From: Terriglobus sp. TAA 43
GTDB lineage: Bacteria > Acidobacteriota > Terriglobia > Terriglobales > Acidobacteriaceae
Assembly: GCF_000800015.1 (NCBI RefSeq)
Contig: NZ_JUGR01000002.1
Coordinates: 124,001 to 188,000 of the forward strand
Direction of reading: 5' to 3'
DNA: 64,000 nt
Below the pieces are notes generated by a model. That model worked only from the letters and a program-made list of their open reading frames with translations. It was not told the DNA's origin and ran no database searches. Below, in pieces: positions 1-7,780 of the stretch (position 1 is its first letter; each line of letters opens with the position of its first letter). Both the position numbers and the translations under genes were made by a program.

Positions 1-257
1 GTCGATGTAGGGGAAACTGTTTTCGAACCTGACGAAGCGACCGTAGCACCATTAAGTGTCACAGACGTAGCCGATGTCGTACTCCAGGTAAGAGTTGAGC
101 TTTTGCCCGACGTAATAGAGGTAGGTGAGGCACTAATACTCGCCGATACATAGGACCCATGTCCTGAATGGCGCTGTGCAGATATACCCTGGCCGCCGCC
201 AACGAGTATAGACGCACCGATGCATAAAGCTGCGAGACGACTTCTGTGAACTATCAA
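1..257 (-). CDS. secreted Ig-like repeat protein, N-terminal part only
   Basis: A minus-strand frame stays open from a TTG codon at 257-255 to the left edge of the window. An in-frame TAA lies two codons before the TTG, and GGAG sits 9 nt upstream, so TTG is the only sensible start. The first 27 or so residues are a basic stretch followed by a hydrophobic, Gly/Ala-rich segment ending near SAQ, which is a signal peptide. What follows (ISASPTSITSGKSSTLTW, then SATSVTLNGATV and SGSKTVSPTST) has the repeat pattern of bacterial Ig-like/PKD-type modules found in long surface or secreted proteins. The protein is therefore exported; its function cannot be told from 85 residues. The gene continues beyond the window. 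Confidence 0.7.
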   Translation of the reverse strand, partial: MIVHRSRLAALCIGASILVGGGQGISAQRHSGHGSYVSASISASPTSITSGKSSTLTWSTTSATSVTLNGATVASSGSKTVSPTS

Positions 258-929
258 ACTGAATTACTCCAGGGGGAGATACATTACTTGCCCGGGTAAT
301 TGCATTTCGGTGGCCGCAAATGACCTGAATATTTTGTGTGTGGTATGAGCAACTTAGAAGCATCAAAGAGAAGGCACAGAAAAATTCTGCTCAGTTATCG
401 GTAACTTCTTCCGGAGAATCCTGCCTAATTAAGGTTTTTACCGATAAGTCAACTTGCCGCGCGGGGGATAAAACATCAAAATCTGACCCCGAAAACTCAA
501 TAATTAAGTGTGAACAAAATTTGTCGCAAAAAATGCGATCTTATCCATTAGCGAGTATGTCGATCACGTGAACACATAACCGCTCGTCCCGAAGCAACCC
601 TTGGGATTAATTAACCGCACAATAACCTCATCTTTTTTCACCAGATGATAGCGAGATAAAAACGAACTTCTGCCACGAGGGAGTCGACCCGATCAGAAGC
701 AGGTTCTCGGCTCAAAGAGACGCGAAATGGGGAGACGCTCGCCAGAAGCGTCGAAGGATCTGACTCTCTCCATATCGGACAGAAACCAGCAGCTAACCTG
801 GCCGGGGACATGGTGGGACCGAACCCGATCCAAATGCTGTCAAGCCCTGAATCGCACAACCGCCACAAAACAGGATGGTTACAGCTGGCATGGTATTTAG
901 CTCAAACAGCTACAATAAGAAATAGACAG
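258..929. other. intergenic region without a supported gene
   Basis: About 670 bases separate the partial secreted-protein gene from the terminator after fmt. The stretch from about 400 to 620 is visibly AT-rich and should carry the promoter for the minus-strand gene that starts at 257. Short open frames on both strands lack ribosome binding sites and recognisable composition, so none is called. Confidence 0.5.
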
Positions 930-956
930 TTAGGGCCGCGTTATGCGCGGCCCTAA
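930..956 (-). terminator. strong intrinsic terminator after fmt, probably bidirectional
   Basis: An 11-bp perfect stem (TTAGGGCCGCG pairing with CGCGGCCCTAA) closes a 5-nt loop at 941-945. On the plus strand it is followed by CTCTTTT. On the minus strand it is followed by a T-rich stretch (CTGTCTATTTCTTATT). It lies about 130 nt past the fmt stop, so it most likely ends the aroC-def-fmt transcript. Confidence 0.75.
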
Positions 957-967
957 CTCTTTTAGAA

Positions 968-1074
968 AGACGATTTTGCCTCTAACCCCAATGGGCAGAC
1001 GATTTTACAGCCACCCACGACGTAAACCCAATAGAAAGAAGATTTTAGAGAAACGGGGGGGGGGAGGGGGTGGG
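968..1074. repeat. three AGACGATTTT-like repeats and a G-tract in the fmt 3' region
   Basis: AGACGATTTT occurs at 968-977 and 997-1006, and AGAAGATTTT at 1037-1046. The spacers contain related C-rich words (TAACCCCAATGGG, TAAACCCAATAG). Next to them is a G-tract at 1055-1074: ten G, A, five G, T, three G. The block is transcribed, if at all, as the fmt 3' UTR. No function is known to me. Confidence 0.5.
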
Positions 1075-1087
1075 ACGGCCTGCCTGG

Positions 1088-2020
1088 CTAACCGAAGACT
1101 TCGCCGCTCTTCAACTGAAATCCGCGCAGAAATTCCGCAGCGGCCATCCGCTTCTTCCCTTCAAGCTGCACTTCGTCGAAGACAACTGCCGATCCAGAAC
1201 CGCAAGCCACTTCCATCGCTCCATCGCGAATCGTGAGCGTTCCAACAGCAGCGGCACTTTGCTGGGAAGCAACATGCAATCCATGAACGATCAGCTTCTT
1301 CCCGCGGAGAGCGGTAAACGCTCCTGGCCAGGGCTGAAAGCCACGGAAGCGCTGGTCGATCTCGCGCGCGGTGAGTCCGAAGTCGATGCGAGCATCATCC
1401 CGCGTCAGGATAGGAGCAAGCGTCATCAGCGACTCATCCTGCTCTTCCGGCGTAATGGTGCCCGCTTCCAGCTTGGCAAGCGTCTCCGCCATCAACTCCG
1501 CACCAATCTGGGCGAGCGACACAAACAGCTCCGGCGAAGTGGTCGTATCAGTAATGGGAACAGACCGCTTCAGCAGCATCGGTCCGGTATCGAGCCCCGC
1601 ATTCAGCCGCATCGTAGTCACGCCAGTCTCCGCGTCACCCGCCGCAATCGCCCACTGAATGGGTGCGGCGCCACGCCAACGCGGCAACAACGAACCATGC
1701 CCGTTCAGGCAGCCATGCTTTGGCAGGTCCAGCATCCACTGTGGAATGATGCGGCCGTAGGCAACCACGATGATGGCATCGGGCGCACTGGCTTCCAGCG
1801 TGGAGCGAAGCTCCTGGTTAGTCTTGAGCTTCTCCGGCTGCAGCACAGGAATACCGTGCGCCGTCGCCGCCACCTTAACCGGCGTAGGATTCACCTCGCC
1901 ACTGCGACCCACCGGCTTATCCGGCTGCGACAGCACCAGAGCCACCTCGTGCCCGGCGGCAATGAGCGCCTCCAGCGTAGGCACGGCGAAGTGCGGTGTC
2001 CCGCAGAAGACCAGCCTCAT
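1088..2020 (-). CDS. fmt: methionyl-tRNA formyltransferase
   Basis: Transfers a formyl group from 10-formyl-tetrahydrofolate to Met-tRNA(fMet) in the cytoplasm, making the initiator tRNA. The N-terminal MRLVFCGTPHFAVPTLEAL and the active-site block NGHGSLLPRWRGAAPIQ are diagnostic; the catalytic Asn and His are present, as is the Asp in NAGLDTGPM. The length of about 310 aa is normal, with the C-terminal tRNA-binding domain present. An upstream in-frame ATG at 2041 would overlap def. The ATG at 2020 is preferred because it aligns with the family start and has GGGG just upstream after the def stop. It is the third gene of the aroC-def-fmt run; pairing with def is the usual arrangement, since one enzyme adds the formyl group the other removes. 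Confidence 0.96.
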   Translation of the reverse strand: MRLVFCGTPHFAVPTLEALIAAGHEVALVLSQPDKPVGRSGEVNPTPVKVAATAHGIPVLQPEKLKTNQELRSTLEASAPDAIIVVAYGRIIPQWMLDLPKHGCLNGHGSLLPRWRGAAPIQWAIAAGDAETGVTTMRLNAGLDTGPMLLKRSVPITDTTTSPELFVSLAQIGAELMAETLAKLEAGTITPEEQDESLMTLAPILTRDDARIDFGLTAREIDQRFRGFQPWPGAFTALRGKKLIVHGLHVASQQSAAAVGTLTIRDGAMEVACGSGSAVVFDEVQLEGKKRMAAAEFLRGFQLKSGEVFG

Positions 2021-2027
2021 ACCGCCC

Positions 2028-2537
2028 CTACCACTCACCATTCTTGATGAGCTTCCGAATACGCCGAAGAATCAGGTCCTTCTTCAAGCGAGAAAGGCGA
2101 TCGATAAACAGAATGCCGTCGAGGTGATCCAACTCATGTTGGAAGGCGCGAGACAACAGCTCCTCGCCGTCGATCTCGAACCACTTGCCGTTCACATCCT
2201 GCGCGCGCATACGCACGTGGAAGTGGCGGCTCACCTTGTCACGGATGTCCGGCAACGAGAGGCAGCCCTCTTCCTCGATCTGCTTCCCTTCCTTCTCGAT
2301 GATCTCCGGGTTGATAAGGACAAGGCGTTCTTCCGGGTTCTTGCCTACCGAAAGGTCAACCACGTACATACGCTTGCTGATACCGATCTGCGGCGCAGCC
2401 AGGCCAATGCCCTCGGCGGCATACATGCTCTCAAACATGTCGTCCGCCAACTTCTTCAGGTCGGCATTGAACTCGGTAACAGGCTCGGCCTTCTTTAGCA
2501 GCACCTGCTCCGGATACTTAACGATGGGATAAATCAT
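2028..2537 (-). CDS. def: peptide deformylase
   Basis: Metalloenzyme (169 aa) that removes the N-formyl group from nascent proteins. All three family motifs are present: GIGLAAPQIG, EEGCLSLP with the metal-binding Cys, and QHELDHLDG with the HEXXH pair of His ligands and catalytic Glu. The start MIYPIVKYPE is the ATG at 2537, four bases after the aroC stop, with AAGG just upstream inside the aroC end. A longer reading starting inside aroC is unnatural in composition and is rejected. The stop lies 7 bases before the fmt start, so the two are translationally close. Confidence 0.96.
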   Translation of the reverse strand: MIYPIVKYPEQVLLKKAEPVTEFNADLKKLADDMFESMYAAEGIGLAAPQIGISKRMYVVDLSVGKNPEERLVLINPEIIEKEGKQIEEEGCLSLPDIRDKVSRHFHVRMRAQDVNGKWFEIDGEELLSRAFQHELDHLDGILFIDRLSRLKKDLILRRIRKLIKNGEW

Positions 2538-2541
2538 TGCC

Positions 2542-3726
2542 TTAGAACTTCCGGATCTGCTCAAGATAACCGTTGAGGTTGCGCTGCGTTTCCACCAGGC
2601 TGTCACCGCCGAACTTCTCCAGCACCAGCTTCGCCAGTGCAATGGCAACCATCGCTTCGGCAGCAACACCAGCAGCGGGGACCACGCAGACGTCGCTGCG
2701 TTCATACGCTGCCTTTACCGGCTCACGGGTATCGAAGTTCACCGACGCCAGCGGACGGCGCAGTGTGCTGATGGGTTTCAGGTAGCCACGTACAGTCACG
2801 TCCTGACCATTGGAGATGCCACCTTCAATACCGCCAGCGTTATTGCTCTCGCGGGTAAAGCGCGTGTGTGCTGCGGCAGCTTCCTCTTCTGTGGCGTAGT
2901 GGATGGCGTCATGAACGGTCGATCCCATGGACTCCGCCGCGGTAACGCCGCGGCCGATCTCGACCGCCTTCACCGCCTGCAGGCTCATCACAGCCTGTGC
3001 CAACAAGCCATCCAGACGACCTTCCCAGGTCACATGGCTACCAATGCCCGCGGGCACACCGTGTGCCACCACCTCAAACACCCCACCCACGGTATCGCCC
3101 GTGCGAAGAGCCTTATCCACCTCACCCTTCATCTGCTGCTCTACCTCAGGGTCAATGCAGTTCAGCAAGACTGTCTCACGGGCGGTGCTGGCAACAATCT
3201 CATCCCACTGATAGGGCCGTTTCAGTTCCACAGCGCCCACGCGGACGACGTGCGAAAGCACCTCAATCCCCAGCGACCGGAGGAACATCTTCGCAATGGC
3301 ACCAGCGGCAACGCGCGCCGTGGATTCGCGGGCGGAGGCACGTTCCAGGATGTAGCGGGCATCGGCGAAGTTGTACTTCAACGCGCCTGCCAGGTCTGCA
3401 TGACCGGGGCGAGGCGAAGCAACTGCCTTATGTCGTGAGGGATCGCCCTCTTCTACCGGGAGAATCTCTTCCCAGTTCTTCCAGTCGCGGTTGGCGATGG
3501 TCATAGCAATCGGCGAACCAATCGTCTTGCCATGACGAACGCCCGAGAGGATATGCGCTGTATCTGTCTCAATCCGCATGCGGCCGCCGCGGCCAAAGCC
3601 CTGCTGGCGCCGCCATAGTTCACGTGCAAGGAATGCGCTGTCCACCGGAACCCCGGCGGGGAGGCCGCTGAGCATGGCCACAAGAGCCTCTCCGTGGCTT
3701 TCACCGGCTGTAGAGAATTGAAGCAT
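2542..3726 (-). CDS. aroC: chorismate synthase
   Basis: Converts 5-enolpyruvylshikimate-3-phosphate to chorismate with reduced FMN, the last shared step of aromatic amino acid synthesis. The signatures FSTAGESHGEALVAML near the N-terminus, RRQQGFGRGGRM, and the later ESNNAGGIEGGISNG and RRPLASVNFDT are all present. Length (394 aa) is normal. It is the first gene of the aroC-def-fmt run. The divergent 198-bp gap to the GGDEF gene on the other strand should hold both promoters. Confidence 0.97.
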   Translation of the reverse strand: MLQFSTAGESHGEALVAMLSGLPAGVPVDSAFLARELWRRQQGFGRGGRMRIETDTAHILSGVRHGKTIGSPIAMTIANRDWKNWEEILPVEEGDPSRHKAVASPRPGHADLAGALKYNFADARYILERASARESTARVAAGAIAKMFLRSLGIEVLSHVVRVGAVELKRPYQWDEIVASTARETVLLNCIDPEVEQQMKGEVDKALRTGDTVGGVFEVVAHGVPAGIGSHVTWEGRLDGLLAQAVMSLQAVKAVEIGRGVTAAESMGSTVHDAIHYATEEEAAAAHTRFTRESNNAGGIEGGISNGQDVTVRGYLKPISTLRRPLASVNFDTREPVKAAYERSDVCVVPAAGVAAEAMVAIALAKLVLEKFGGDSLVETQRNLNGYLEQIRKF

Positions 3727-3924
3727 CTTCCACCCTGATCAAAACTTGATTGTAACAAGTGGCCACCGGGTGTTTCAGCGCGAATTGTGGGAGAGGGACT
3801 CTGGAAGCGATCGCAAATTTGTGTGAAGACGCGACAGTTCCTCCCCCGAAAGGTGGGGTCGGTTTGGCTCCGCAGTGGCATAGCGAACACTGCGGGTGAG
3901 GACTAGGCTGATTTCGGTAAACCT

Positions 3925-5208
3925 ATGGAAACTCAGAATCAAGCTGATATCACGCCGCTGCTGAATGAAGAGATCCGTCGCTTCGAGACGGGCCGCGTTG
4001 CGTGGCTGCATTTCACTCCGGAGGTTGAGACGCGCTACCTGCGCGACACAGCCGCATCCCGGGCAAGCACGCTGCTGACCCATGGCCTGTTCGCGGGCAT
4101 TGTGTACGACTTTTTTCTGCTTAGCGACTACTTCATGGCGCCCGACCATATCCTACGCGCCGTACTTGTACGCCTCCTGATCTTCACGCCCATCATGCTC
4201 CTGGCCGCGACGATCGTCCGCTACCAGCAGAATGTAGCTTTGCGTGAGATCAGCGTCGCTTTCGCCTGCCTTACAGGCGCCTTGGGCATCCTTTACCTGC
4301 ACAACGAGATAAACACAACGGTCTCCATCGAGGCGCAGTTGGGATTGATCCTCATGTTGTTGGGTATGAATTGCCTGATCCGCCTTGAGCTTGTGTATGC
4401 GACTGTGACGACATTTCTGCTAGCTGTAGCGGATGTGCTGTGGCTGAAGAACGACGGCTTTCTCCCAGTAACCCACAAGTTGGTACTCGGCGGCATGATG
4501 GCCTGGTCTGTTCTTCTAACTCTCGCTGCCAACTACGCAATCGCGCGCGATCGCCGCTTTTCCTATCTGCTTCAACTTCACGGAAGGCTGCAGCGAGGCA
4601 TGTTGGCCGATGCGAATGCAGAACTGGTGGCACTTTCGTCCACCGATCGCCTGACTGGACTGCCGAATCGTCTGGCCTACGATTCTCGACTTGGACATAT
4701 ATGGAAGATGACTCGTGAGAGCCGGACACCCCTGAGCGCGGTGATGGTGGATGTCGATCATTTCAAGCTGGTGAATGATACGTATGGTCACCCATATGGC
4801 GACCGCGTTCTGCAGCGTGTCGCCTCACTGTTGCAACAGGCCCTCCGCGAGGAGGACGATTTTGTGGCTCGGGTGGGAGGCGAGGAATTCGTCGTTCTGC
4901 TGCCTCACACCGACTCCGCTTCCGCAACCAAGGTGGCCGAACGTATCCGCACCCTGGTTCAGGTGGCCGGCTCGCCAGCGCTGCAGCGCGATACGACGCT
5001 ACACCACGAAGTGTGGACCACCGTGAGTTGTGGCGTAGCCACCCTGTGGCCGTCGCATCCCGGCAGCGATCCCGCACAACTTATCGCCGACGCTGACGCT
5101 GCGATGTACCGGGCAAAACAGGAAGGAAGAAATCGTGTGTGCTGTGCGCCCACTTCACCATCATCATCACGTCTGACCATTTTCCCTGGAGGAGCGCAAC
5201 GCGCTTAG
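3925..5208 (+). CDS. membrane-bound diguanylate cyclase (GGDEF domain)
   Basis: Likely makes c-di-GMP from two GTP. About 427 aa: a short cytosolic N-terminus; then five to six hydrophobic segments between roughly residues 50 and 215 forming a membrane sensor of unrecognised type; then a GGDEF domain from about residue 235. The active-site loop reads VARVGGEEFVVLLP, the active GGEEF form, and STDRLTGLPNR and DVDHFKLVNDTYGH are canonical. The inhibitory-site RxxD is not in register: an REED sits one residue too far upstream, so product inhibition through the I-site is doubtful. There is no HAMP or PAS domain. The gene ends 15 bases before fbp on the same strand, so co-transcription is possible. 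Its signal cannot be inferred. Confidence 0.9.
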   Translation: METQNQADITPLLNEEIRRFETGRVAWLHFTPEVETRYLRDTAASRASTLLTHGLFAGIVYDFFLLSDYFMAPDHILRAVLVRLLIFTPIMLLAATIVRYQQNVALREISVAFACLTGALGILYLHNEINTTVSIEAQLGLILMLLGMNCLIRLELVYATVTTFLLAVADVLWLKNDGFLPVTHKLVLGGMMAWSVLLTLAANYAIARDRRFSYLLQLHGRLQRGMLADANAELVALSSTDRLTGLPNRLAYDSRLGHIWKMTRESRTPLSAVMVDVDHFKLVNDTYGHPYGDRVLQRVASLLQQALREEDDFVARVGGEEFVVLLPHTDSASATKVAERIRTLVQVAGSPALQRDTTLHHEVWTTVSCGVATLWPSHPGSDPAQLIADADAAMYRAKQEGRNRVCCAPTSPSSSRLTIFPGGAQRA

Positions 5209-5223
5209 TCTTCACATCCGCCC

Positions 5224-6234
5224 ATGACAAAACGGTTAACCCTCACGGATGCTACGCTTAATGCCATGGCGATGACCCTTTCCCAACACGTGCGCCAGCG
5301 CCACACGCCGGAACTGGCGGCGCTGATCACCGCAATTGCCGATGGCGCGACCACCATTGAACGCAGAATTCGCACTGCGGGTCTGGACGATATTCTTGGC
5401 GCCGCTGGCAGCGAAAATGTGCAAGGCGAAGCGCAGCAGAAGCTGGACGTTCTGGCTGACAATACGCTCATCGAAGTGATGAAGGCTCTCCCTTCGGTGG
5501 CCGCTGTGGTTAGCGAAGAAGATGATGAACCCCTGATCTTTGAGGGTCGGCCGAATGCCAAGTTCATCGCGATCTTTGATCCGCTCGACGGCTCGTCCAA
5601 CATTGACGTCAATGTCAACGTAGGAACGATTGTCTCCATCCAGCCGGTGAAGCCTGGCCTCAGTGTCAAAGAATCCATCGTGCAGCCCGGCACAGAACAG
5701 ATTGCGGCGCTTTATGTGAACTATGGCCCATCGACGATCCTGGTTTATACCGCAGGCGATGGCGTCCACGCGTTCACGCTCTCAGAAGGCGAGTTCCTGC
5801 TGAGCGCAGAAGACTTGAAGATGCCGGAGCAGGGACCGTACTACTCCATGAACGAAGGCAACATTGCCGAATCACAAATGGTGTACGGCAAGGCCATTTC
5901 GCGTTTTCGCGATGGCACCCTGGTGGGTGGCAAGAAGTACAGCTCGCGCTATGTGGGATCGTTCATTGCGGACTTCCATCGCACACTACTGAAGGGCGGC
6001 GTATTTCTCTATCCGCCGACCAAGAAAGCTCCCAACGGCAAACTCCGCCTGTTGTATGAAGCAAATCCCTTGAGCTTCATCGCGGAACAAGCCGGAGGCG
6101 CCGCCAGCAACGGACGCTATCGCATTCTGGAAATTGTGCCCACCGAGCCGCACGTGCGTACGCCTTTGATCATCGGCAGTCAGTCGGAAGTGGCTGCGAT
6201 CGGCGGACTGATTTCCATCTCACCAAGGGAGTAG
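5224..6234 (+). CDS. fbp: fructose-1,6-bisphosphatase, class I
   Basis: Hydrolyses fructose-1,6-bisphosphate to fructose-6-phosphate, the committed step of gluconeogenesis. The metal and phosphate-binding signature FDPLDGSSNIDVNVNVGTI is exact for class I, and the later LRLLYEANPLSFIAEQAGG matches the C-terminal active-site segment. Length of 336 aa is normal. The next gene starts 2 bases after the stop, so the two are translationally coupled. The first ATG has no good ribosome binding site; a start some 14 codons further in is possible. Confidence 0.95.
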   Translation: MTKRLTLTDATLNAMAMTLSQHVRQRHTPELAALITAIADGATTIERRIRTAGLDDILGAAGSENVQGEAQQKLDVLADNTLIEVMKALPSVAAVVSEEDDEPLIFEGRPNAKFIAIFDPLDGSSNIDVNVNVGTIVSIQPVKPGLSVKESIVQPGTEQIAALYVNYGPSTILVYTAGDGVHAFTLSEGEFLLSAEDLKMPEQGPYYSMNEGNIAESQMVYGKAISRFRDGTLVGGKKYSSRYVGSFIADFHRTLLKGGVFLYPPTKKAPNGKLRLLYEANPLSFIAEQAGGAASNGRYRILEIVPTEPHVRTPLIIGSQSEVAAIGGLISISPRE

Positions 6235-6235
6235 T

Positions 6236-7483
6236 GTGACGGAAGTTCAGTCAGCCAACCGCATTTACTACGACGAGCCTGCAACGCTGGAGTTTACAGC
6301 CGAAGTCACCGCCATACGTGAACTGGCAAGAGTGGACGGCCAGCAGGTATGGCAGATCGCGCTGGATCGCACCGCTTTCTACCCGACAAGCGGCGGACAG
6401 CCATACGACACGGGCGTGCTGGTAGCAACCGCGCGCTCGGGGGCTTCGCTGGAAGTGCCGATTACGAACGTCGAAGAAGATGAAGCTGGTGAGGTGTGGC
6501 ACACCACCTGCAAACCGTTGCAGGAAGGTACGGTGGTTTCTGGGCGCATTGACGCGACGCGCCGTCGCGATCATATGCAACAACACAGCGGCCAGCATCT
6601 GCTCTCAGCAATTCTGGACCGTGACTTCGCTGCACGCACAGTTTCCTTCCACTTGGGAGACGACGTTTCCACCATTGATTTGGAAGGCCCGGCGCCGACC
6701 GACGCGCAGTTGAAAGCCGTAGCAGACGAAGCGAATCGCATCATTGCCGCAGCACTTCCATTCGGTGTCCGCGATGTCACCAGCGAAGAAGCCGCCACCA
6801 TGAAGGAACAGGGATTGCTGCGCAAGCTGCCTCCTCGCTCCGGTAACATCCGCATCGTTGAGATTCCAGGCATCGATACGAACGCCTGCGGCGGCACACA
6901 TGTAGCAACTACCGCCGAGATTGGTCCGCTGCTATTGCGCAGAACCGAAAAAGTTCGTGGCAATCTGCGGCTCTCGTTTATCTGCGGGAATCGTGCTCTT
7001 GCCGTTGCGAACGCTGATTTCCATCGATTGCAAGAAGCGGCATCACTGCTCACAACGGCGACGCCTGAAATCATCACTAGTATTGAGCGTCTCCGCGCAG
7101 AAAACCGCTCTCTGCAAAAGGAACGTGTCAATCTTCTGGAAGAATTGGCATCGCTCGAAGCAGCTAAGCTGGCCTCCGTGGCGCACGGGAGCGTCATCTA
7201 TTCCCTGCCCTCGGATCGCGACGCTGCCTATGCAAAATTGCTGGCGTCCAAAGTGGTCCGCGAAACAACTGCGCCCGTTGCTTACATCGTCGCTTACGAG
7301 GAAGCGCGAGCCAATGCCGTTTTGGCCGCTAAGTCCGGGGTACTCGACTGCGGAACCACTCTGCGAACCGCCCTCAACACGCTTGGGGCTCGGGGCGGTG
7401 GAAGTGCGGAAATGGCGCAGGGAGCGGTCCCGCTGGAACAGGCGGAATCGTTATTGAACGCGTTGCGTCCCTTACTTCCCTAA
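6236..7483 (+). CDS. alanyl-tRNA editing protein, long AlaX type with DHHA1-like C-terminus
   Basis: Likely hydrolyses mischarged Ser- or Gly-tRNA(Ala). It resembles alanyl-tRNA synthetase without its catalytic and anticodon parts. An N-terminal beta-barrel domain (FYPTSGGQPYDTG) is followed by the editing domain with the zinc motifs QQHSGQHLL and CGGTHV. A coiled-coil follows near residues 285-310, then a C-terminal domain ending LGARGGGSAEMAQG, the Gly-rich DHHA1 motif. The GTG start at 6236 has AAGGGAG directly upstream, overlapping the fbp stop. A tRNA-Ala gene lies 145 bp downstream, a suggestive neighbour but probably chance. Length of 415 aa fits the long AlaX class. Confidence 0.85.
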   Translation: MTEVQSANRIYYDEPATLEFTAEVTAIRELARVDGQQVWQIALDRTAFYPTSGGQPYDTGVLVATARSGASLEVPITNVEEDEAGEVWHTTCKPLQEGTVVSGRIDATRRRDHMQQHSGQHLLSAILDRDFAARTVSFHLGDDVSTIDLEGPAPTDAQLKAVADEANRIIAAALPFGVRDVTSEEAATMKEQGLLRKLPPRSGNIRIVEIPGIDTNACGGTHVATTAEIGPLLLRRTEKVRGNLRLSFICGNRALAVANADFHRLQEAASLLTTATPEIITSIERLRAENRSLQKERVNLLEELASLEAAKLASVAHGSVIYSLPSDRDAAYAKLLASKVVRETTAPVAYIVAYEEARANAVLAAKSGVLDCGTTLRTALNTLGARGGGSAEMAQGAVPLEQAESLLNALRPLLP

Positions 7484-7510
7484 AGCACATCCCTACGTTC
7501 AGTGCGCCCA

Positions 7511-7559
7511 GGAAGCATCTCCGTGACGCTTTGAGCGCGGAGACGCTTCCTGTTACACT
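7511..7559 (+). promoter_or_regulatory. tRNA promoter overlapping a hairpin
   Basis: A sigma70-like promoter, TTGAGC (7531-7536) and TACACT (7554-7559) with a 17-bp spacer, lies about 70 bp before the tRNA. The same bases form an inverted repeat, GGAAGCATCTCCG (7511-7523) with CGGAGACGCTTCC (7538-7550), 12 of 13 positions paired. The hairpin could end the upstream transcript, but it has no T-run. Confidence 0.5.
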
Positions 7560-7627
7560 CTGGATGTTGCTCGCGTCGCAGGATGCGACGCTGGAGCGGC
7601 AAGTAGGCCAAACGCCTGCCCCTCAAA

Positions 7628-7703
7628 GGGCCTGTAGCTCAGCTGGGAGAGCGCCTCGTTCGCAACGAGGAGGTCAGCGGTTCGATCCCGCTCAGGTCCA
7701 CCA
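7628..7703 (+). tRNA. tRNA-Ala (anticodon CGC)
   Basis: A complete cloverleaf can be folded: acceptor GGGCCTG with CAGGTCC, D-arm GCTC/GAGC, anticodon stem CCTCG/CGAGG closing the loop TTCGCAA, and T-arm AGCGG TTCGATC CCGCT. The anticodon CGC reads GCG (Ala). The acceptor stem has the G3-U70 wobble pair, the identity mark for alanyl-tRNA synthetase. The CCA end is encoded. Its 3' half from 7659 is repeated at 44454, and this left copy is the intact one. Confidence 0.97.
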
Positions 7704-7727
7704 AATAAATCAAGCATTTAACTTGAA
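7659..7727 (+). repeat. left attachment repeat (69 bp, tRNA 3' end)
   Basis: From TTCGCAACGAGG through the CCA end and into ...TTTAACTTGAA, these 69 bases are identical to 44454-44522. The identity starts in the anticodon loop and stops 24 bp past the tRNA. This is the classic footprint of tyrosine-integrase insertion at a tRNA 3' end, leaving the tRNA functional. Confidence 0.95.
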
Positions 7728-7730
7728 AAC

Positions 7731-7776
7731 GTGGGGCCAATAAGCTGGGCTTTTCAACGCGTGGGGCCATTAAGGG
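7731..7776. repeat. two arm-type site candidates at the left end
   Basis: GTGGGGCCAATAAG (7731-7744) and GTGGGGCCATTAAG (7761-7774) lie between the attachment repeat and the integrase gene. Three copies of the same motif lie just inside the right end (44340-44376) and it was noticed nowhere else. Placement at both ends suggests binding sites for the N-terminal domain of the integrase. Confidence 0.6.
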
Positions 7777-7780
7777 TCCA

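Noticed and set aside
338-571. A 77-codon plus-strand open frame in the first intergenic region
   Set aside because: No ribosome binding site, Ser/Lys-rich low-information sequence, AT-rich non-coding surroundings.
638-868. A 76-codon minus-strand open frame before the fmt terminator
   Set aside because: Composition (Trp, Arg, Ser) is like chance translation and there is no start signal.
1070-2047. A 325-codon plus-strand open frame opposite fmt
   Set aside because: It is the shadow of fmt: Arg/His-rich with no family pattern, while the minus strand has all Fmt motifs.
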